From Saccharopolyspora phatthalungensis (GTDB taxonomy: Bacteria > Actinomycetota > Actinomycetes > Mycobacteriales > Pseudonocardiaceae), in the NCBI RefSeq assembly GCF_014203395.1, contig NZ_JACHIW010000001.1, forward strand, positions 1,178,001 to 1,242,000: a stretch of 64,000 bases of DNA, read 5' to 3'. Positions 59,607 to 64,000 of the stretch are shown here, piece by piece (the stretch's first letter is position 1; every line of letters starts with the position of its first letter). Made by a program: the position numbers and the translations under genes. The notes beneath the pieces are model-generated. The model searched no databases, was not told the origin of the DNA, and worked only from the letters and a program-made list of their open reading frames with translations.

Positions 59607-60560
59607 CTAGCTGATAGACAAGGCTATCCCATCCAGGATGTCGTGCTCGCTGACGGTCATCGCGGAAATGCCGGCACGTTCCGCCAATTCGTCCGCGAGC
59701 ACCTTCACGACCAGCGCGCCTCCCCCGATCACATCCACTCGGCCCGGATGCAAGGCACCGATCGCGGCACGTTCGTCATGCGCCATCCGAAGCAAGCTTT
59801 CGGTGATTTGTTCGATGCGAGTCTGGGAAATATGGGAAAGGTGAATTGACGCGGGATCGTATTCAGGTAATCCCTGCGCGATGGCGGACAACGTGGTCAC
59901 CGTGCCTGCCACCCCGACCCAAGTGCGCGCGCCCGAGCAGTCCACCGCGGCGAACGCCTCGTCGAGAATCTGCCGGGACACCTTCTCGGCCTCCCGGACC
60001 TCCTCGTCGGTGGGCGGGTCACTGCGCAGGCAGCGTTCGGTCAACCGCACGCAGCCGACGTCAGCGGAATACGCCGCGGCGATGTCGGCTTTCGCGCCGT
60101 CCCAGGTGCCCACGACCAATTCGGTGGAGCCGCCGCCGATGTCGGTGACGACGAACGGCCCGTCCGCCGGGTCGAGGTCGCCGACCGCACCGGTGAACGA
60201 CAGCCGGGCCTCCTCGTCACCGGTGATCACTTCGGCCTCGACCCCGAGGGTTTCCCGCACCATCGCAAAGAAATCCTCGCGATTGGACGCGTCGCGGGTG
60301 GCCGAGGTGGCCACCATGCGGATCCGCTCGACGCCCTTGCGAGCGGCGATCGCGGCATAGTCGACCAATGCCGCGCGGGTGCGCTCCAGTGCTTCGTCGG
60401 CGAGCCGTCCGGTGGCATCCACGCCCTGGCCGAGCCGGACGATCCGCATCTCCCGGTGGACGTCGCGCAGGTCGTGCCGACCGTCGTCATGCACCATCAC
60501 ATCGGCCACCAACAGGCGGATCGAGTTCGTCCCGCAGTCGATCGCCGCAACCCGTGGCAT
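59607..60560 (-). CDS. ppx: Ppx/GppA exopolyphosphatase
   Basis: A protein of 317 residues of the ASKHA-type Ppx/GppA family: AAIDCGTNSIRLLVADV (phosphate 1 loop) near the N-terminus, RMVATSATRDASNREDF, TGDEEARLSFTGAVG, VVTDIGGGSTELVVG (phosphate 2 loop) and VGVAGTVTTLSAIAQGLPEY. Length fits the short single-module actinobacterial Ppx2 type. It would hydrolyse polyphosphate or pppGpp. No operon partner is nearby. Confidence 0.93.
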   Translation of the reverse strand: MPRVAAIDCGTNSIRLLVADVMVHDDGRHDLRDVHREMRIVRLGQGVDATGRLADEALERTRAALVDYAAIAARKGVERIRMVATSATRDASNREDFFAMVRETLGVEAEVITGDEEARLSFTGAVGDLDPADGPFVVTDIGGGSTELVVGTWDGAKADIAAAYSADVGCVRLTERCLRSDPPTDEEVREAEKVSRQILDEAFAAVDCSGARTWVGVAGTVTTLSAIAQGLPEYDPASIHLSHISQTRIEQITESLLRMAHDERAAIGALHPGRVDVIGGGALVVKVLADELAERAGISAMTVSEHDILDGIALSIS

Positions 60561-60690
60561 CTGCGTCCTCCTCGCTCGACGGGCGACGCCCAGCGCGTGC
60601 CCACTGTTTCACGCTACCGCTCGCCGCTAGCCGCCATCGGCCCGCCGGAAGCCACGTCCCCAAGGCGCGGCGCCGAACGCGGCAGCGAGC

Positions 60691-60718
60691 CTTTCGGGCA
60701 GACATGACTGCCCGAAAG
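60691..60718. terminator. Hairpin between convergent-side genes
   Basis: A perfect 11-base stem CTTTCGGGCAG/CTGCCCGAAAG with loop ACATGA, 27 bases downstream of the lytic transglycosylase stop on the minus strand. It has no T-run. Probable terminator. Confidence 0.75.
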
Positions 60719-60744
60719 ACTCAAGGTTGGCTATCGGCGGAGCA

Positions 60745-62433
60745 TCACCGGGGCGGTGCGGTGAATCCGTCCGGAACGACGCAGGGTTCCAGCAGCACCG
60801 CGGTTTCGGACTGGACATATACGGTCTGGCCGGGCACGGCACGGTGCGGATCACTCGCCCCCGGTTGGAGATTCGTGCCCGACGACTGCTCCGAGGCGGC
60901 GAACTGACCGGCGCCGAGCACCGCCGGATCGCAGGTCTTCGACGGCGCGCTCGGCGTCGGGCTCGGCGGGTTCGCCGATTCCGATGGCGGCGCGGTGCTG
61001 CCGGGCGCGGACGCCGGCGGCGCCGAGGTCTCGGGCGGAGTCCCCGGTTGAGTCGTCGCGGGCGGCGTCGCACCCGGCGGAGTGCCGGGCTGCGTCGATC
61101 CCGGCGGAGTGCCCGGCTGTGACGACCCGTGCGGACTGCCCGGCTGGTTCGACCCCGGCGGAGTGCCGGGATCTGTAGAACCTGGTGGCGGACCGGGCTG
61201 TGTCGAACCAGGTGGCGTGCCCGGCTGGTTCGAACCCGGCGGCGAGTCGGGCTGGGACCAGCCCGGCAGAGTGCCGGGCTGGGAGATCGCGCCAGGCGGG
61301 GTGGTCGTTTCGGGCGGGGTGAGGTTCGGCGGCGACGGCGCCGGGATCTCCGGCGGCTCGACGCTGATCGCCGGTGGTGGCACCACTGGGCTCGATGTCG
61401 GCGCCAGGGGCGGTGGTTCGGCGGGCACGGGCGAGGCCGGCGGAGCTGGTGCCGGGCCGGGTGCCGGTGCGGGAGGTGGCGGTGCCAAGGCCAGCACCGC
61501 CGGACCGTCCAGCAGTCGCTCGCCCTTGAGCACGTCGTCGACCTCCGGAGCGAGCTCCGACGGCGTCGGCGTCACGCCCTTCGCATACGCGGCCGCCCAG
61601 ATCAGCACCGTCCGCACGTAACTGTCGGAATGGTTGTAGCGGAACACCGCCGCCGCGAGATCCCGCGAGTTGGTCAGGTCGCCGCCCCCGCCGCAGAGGT
61701 AATGCGCCGCCGCGAGACTGGCGTCGTGGATGTTGTGCGGGCTGGCGACCCCGTCGTCGTTGCCATCGACGGCGTACTTGCGCCAGGTCGACGGGATGAA
61801 CTGCATCGGCCCGACCGCCCGGTCCCACACCGGGTCACCGTCGTAGCGGCCCCCGTCGGTGTCCGGGATGGCCGCGATGTCCGCGCCACCGGAAAGCCGC
61901 GGGCCGAGGACGGCCCGCACCGTCGTGCCGAGCACGTCAATGCTGCCGGAGCGGGCGTGGCCGGACTCGATCCGGCCGATGGAGGCCAGCACCGACCAGT
62001 GCAACCCGCAGCCCCGGTCGGAACGAGCCACCTGGTTCGCGGCCTGGACGTAGGCGGCCAGCACCGGTTGCGGAATGCCCAGCGACCCGACCGGCAGGTC
62101 CACCTGCGGACCCGCTCCGGTGGCGAGTTGCTGCGGGTCGGCCGCCCGTTCCAGCACCTCAGTGCTGAGCCACGGAGCCTGCGGAAGACGCCCGCCGGCA
62201 CCGAGGTCGCGCGGATCCCGCTCGCCGGCCGGTGTTTGCGGGGCGGCCAGAAACAAGCTGGGCGCGCCCATCAGCGTGGCCGGTAGCAGCAACACCGGGG
62301 TCAGCGCAGTCACCGCAACCCACTTGCGCGCCTTTCGTCGTGCCGCCCCGCAGAGCCGCGGAGCCGTCTTCCACTCGTGCTTGCCGTGGCGCTTCTTGCG
62401 AGCCGTCACTAGCCACATCCCCAGACCGAACAT
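60745..62433 (-). CDS. Secreted lytic transglycosylase with Pro-rich repeat tail
   Basis: A protein of about 562 residues. A basic N-terminus and one hydrophobic segment (WVAVTALTPVLLLPATLMG) suggest export or membrane anchoring. The SLT-like domain covers about 140-290: SVLASIGRIESGHARSGS (catalytic Glu), VGPMQFIPSTWRKYAVDGN and HDASLAAAHYLCGGGGDL. After about 320 come 200 residues of Pro/Gly/Ser/Thr, with an 11-residue unit QPGTPPGST repeated about eight times. The C-terminus carries a small Cys pair. The exact start is uncertain (ATG 62433, ATG 62418 or GTG 62409). Role: peptidoglycan cleavage in the wall. Confidence 0.82.
   Translation of the reverse strand: MFGLGMWLVTARKKRHGKHEWKTAPRLCGAARRKARKWVAVTALTPVLLLPATLMGAPSLFLAAPQTPAGERDPRDLGAGGRLPQAPWLSTEVLERAADPQQLATGAGPQVDLPVGSLGIPQPVLAAYVQAANQVARSDRGCGLHWSVLASIGRIESGHARSGSIDVLGTTVRAVLGPRLSGGADIAAIPDTDGGRYDGDPVWDRAVGPMQFIPSTWRKYAVDGNDDGVASPHNIHDASLAAAHYLCGGGGDLTNSRDLAAAVFRYNHSDSYVRTVLIWAAAYAKGVTPTPSELAPEVDDVLKGERLLDGPAVLALAPPPPAPAPGPAPAPPASPVPAEPPPLAPTSSPVVPPPAISVEPPEIPAPSPPNLTPPETTTPPGAISQPGTLPGWSQPDSPPGSNQPGTPPGSTQPGPPPGSTDPGTPPGSNQPGSPHGSSQPGTPPGSTQPGTPPGATPPATTQPGTPPETSAPPASAPGSTAPPSESANPPSPTPSAPSKTCDPAVLGAGQFAASEQSSGTNLQPGASDPHRAVPGQTVYVQSETAVLLEPCVVPDGFTAPPR
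61040..61280 (-). repeat. Pro-rich 33-base repeat within the transglycosylase gene
   Basis: About eight units encoding QPG(T/S)PPGS(T/N) with small changes at the third codon positions. Such tandem repeats can change in number by slippage. They form the flexible wall-spanning stalk of the enzyme. Confidence 0.75.
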
Positions 62434-62615
62434 CACCGGACAAACCGAGACGGATCCCTGGATACACCACCGGTTAGAAGAACGCCGGATAGCGAACCGA
62501 CACATCACCCGTCCGACTGGTGAACGCCTCAACCGCCCGCCCGGTTGCTCCCGACGGGCGCGCAATCGCATCGACTCCGGGCTTTTCGCGCGGTGTTTGT
62601 GCCTACCCTCCGAAC

Positions 62616-64000
62616 ATGACGCTCATCGACGAGCCGCCCGCATTCAGCACCCACCGGGTGGCGAACCAGCCACCGCCACTGGCCGGCTTCGACCCACTGG
62701 CCTGCGATCCGGCCCTCGGCGCCGCGCTCACCCTCTACGCCGTCGGTGATCTCACCGCGCTCGCACGGGAGGCGGGCTCGGCCGCAGCGCGCGAGCACGG
62801 TCGGCTCGCCAACGAACACCCGCCCGAACTGCGCACCCACGACCGCTACGGCAGCCGGATCGACGAGGTCGACTTCCACCCGTCCTGGCACTGGCTGATG
62901 TCGCGCGCGATCGATCACGGCCTGCACGCCGCGCCGTGGACGCAGGGACCGGGCGCGCACCTGCGGCGCGCGGCCGGTTTCTACCTGTGGTCGCAGGTCG
63001 AGGCCGGGCACGGTTGCCCGATCTCCATGACGTACTCCGCCGTGCCCGCGCTGCGGTACGCGCCGACGTTGGCGGATCAGTACGAGCCGAAGCTCACCGC
63101 GTCCGCCTACGAGTTCGGGCTGCGCCCGCCGATGGAGAAGACGGCGCTGCTGGCCGGCATGTCGATGACGGAGAAGCAGGGTGGCTCGGACGTGCGGGCC
63201 AACACCACGACCGCCGAACCGCTTGCCGACGGCAGCTACCGGATCGTCGGGCACAAATGGTTCACATCGGCACCGATGAACGACCTGTTCCTGACCTTGG
63301 CGCAGGCACCCGGCGGGCTGAGCTGCTTCCTGGTGCCGCGGGTGTTGCCGGATGGCAGCCGCAACGAGATCCGGCTGCAGCGGTTGAAGGACAAGCTGGG
63401 CAACAAGTCCAACGCGTCGGCCGAGATCGAGTACGCCGGGGCGATCGGCCAGCTGATCGGCGAAGCGGGACGCGGGGTTCGCTGCATTATCGAGATGGTG
63501 TCGATGACCAGGCTCGACTGTGTACTCGGCGCGGCTGCGAACATCCGGATCGCGCTGTCGGAGGCGGCCCACCACGTGCAGCACCGCAGCGCGTTCGGCC
63601 GGCGCCTAGCGGACCTGCCGTTGATGCGCAACGTCGTGGCGGACCTGGCACTGGAGTCGGAAGCCGCGACGACGCTGGCGATGCGACTGGCGGCGGCGGT
63701 CGAACACGGCGAGGACGACCTGCTGCGCTTGGCGCTGCCGGCGGCGAAGTACTACGTCTGCAAGCGCGGCCCGGCGGTGGTCGCGGAAGCGCTGGAATGC
63801 CTGGGCGGCAACGGCTATGTCGAAGAATCGGGGATGCCCCGGCTGTACCGAGAAGCGCCGCTGAGCTCTATTTGGGAAGGATCGGGCAACGTCACCGCGC
63901 TGGATCTGCTGCGCGCACTCGACAAGCAACCGTCCACTCTGGACGCTGTTTTCGTGGAGCTCGACGCCGCCTCCGGCGGCAATGCCGACTACGATGCCGC
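62616..64000 (+). CDS. aidB: AidB-like acyl-CoA dehydrogenase, 3' end outside window
   Basis: Open to the right edge; 461 codons are visible. The start ATG at 62616 gives MTLIDEPPAFSTHRVANQPP. AidB-type landmarks follow in order: GRLANEHPPELRTHDRYG, FHPSWHWLMS, GHGCPISMTYSAVPALRY, MSMTEKQGGSDVRANTT, GHKWFTSAPMNDLFLTLAQ, ERLKDKLGNKSNASAEIE-type text, CKRGPAVVAEALECLGGNGY and RLYREAPLSSIWEGSGN. E. coli AidB protects DNA during alkylation stress, but actinobacterial relatives may be ordinary acyl-CoA dehydrogenases. The catalytic Glu of classical dehydrogenases is not clearly assignable here. It is divergent from the transglycosylase gene. Confidence 0.9.
   Translation, partial: MTLIDEPPAFSTHRVANQPPPLAGFDPLACDPALGAALTLYAVGDLTALAREAGSAAAREHGRLANEHPPELRTHDRYGSRIDEVDFHPSWHWLMSRAIDHGLHAAPWTQGPGAHLRRAAGFYLWSQVEAGHGCPISMTYSAVPALRYAPTLADQYEPKLTASAYEFGLRPPMEKTALLAGMSMTEKQGGSDVRANTTTAEPLADGSYRIVGHKWFTSAPMNDLFLTLAQAPGGLSCFLVPRVLPDGSRNEIRLQRLKDKLGNKSNASAEIEYAGAIGQLIGEAGRGVRCIIEMVSMTRLDCVLGAAANIRIALSEAAHHVQHRSAFGRRLADLPLMRNVVADLALESEAATTLAMRLAAAVEHGEDDLLRLALPAAKYYVCKRGPAVVAEALECLGGNGYVEESGMPRLYREAPLSSIWEGSGNVTALDLLRALDKQPSTLDAVFVELDAASGGNADYDA

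Overview
The window comes from a high-GC actinomycete, probably of the Pseudonocardiales (Saccharopolyspora-like). This is inferred from an SsgA-like cell-division protein, a WXG100/type VII effector module, GTG starts with strong Shine-Dalgarno sites, and hairpin terminators without long T-runs. No taxonomic marker gene is present, so the genus is a guess.

Layout. (1) 1-8.7 kb: the 3' part of a giant repeat protein on +, facing a minus-strand type VII secretion toxin module (WXG100 partner, two-part effector with a C-terminal nuclease-like toxin domain, probable immunity gene). (2) 9.1-12.8 kb: an ABC-2 exporter joined to an unusual fusion of a CrtC/AttH-like hydratase or cyclase domain with an isoprenyl diphosphate synthase. 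(3) 12.9-14 kb: a dead Tn3-family transposase tail, then an SsgA-like gene. (4) 14.7-37.8 kb: a catabolic island. It holds a sarcosine-oxidase-like flavoenzyme, a Dpp/Opp-type importer, a cupin, a PucR-type regulator, an alpha/beta hydrolase, a class II HMG-CoA reductase, a collapsed HMG-CoA lyase, a CaiB CoA-transferase, a hot-dog hydratase, an alkylsulfatase-like enzyme, a solute-binding lipoprotein, a second metallo-beta-lactamase hydrolase, an amidohydrolase and a DUF3604 protein, with an IS110-family element inside. The region looks imported; its sequence style suggests Microbacteriaceae. (5) 38-41.3 kb: an odd tRNA with UAA anticodon and an integrase-like stub at its 3' end, an ATP-grasp gene with a tiny overlapping upstream ORF (possible RiPP pair), and a type II NADH dehydrogenase.

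(6) 41.8-50 kb is the most striking part: a stack of toxin-antitoxin modules (Phd/HicB-like, two HigBA, two PIN/VapBC-type, AbiE) upstream of which the 3' end of a family-5 uracil-DNA glycosylase gene is copied again and again. Six diverged copies of about 60-105 bp separate the modules, and a 16-bp motif follows most of them at the point where similarity to the intact gene stops. The array looks like repeated accretion of TA cassettes at the 3' end of the glycosylase gene. Several modules are decaying (truncated HigB, frameshifted AbiEii, a deleted FitA-like antitoxin, an AbiEii stub). No integrase or transposase is visible in the array.

(7) 50-64 kb looks like ordinary chromosome: an S10 peptidase, an ABC-2 transporter with an XRE regulator and a 28-bp palindrome in front, a complete five-gene oligopeptide importer, Ppx/GppA, a secreted lytic transglycosylase with a Pro-rich repeat tail, and an AidB-like acyl-CoA dehydrogenase running off the right edge.
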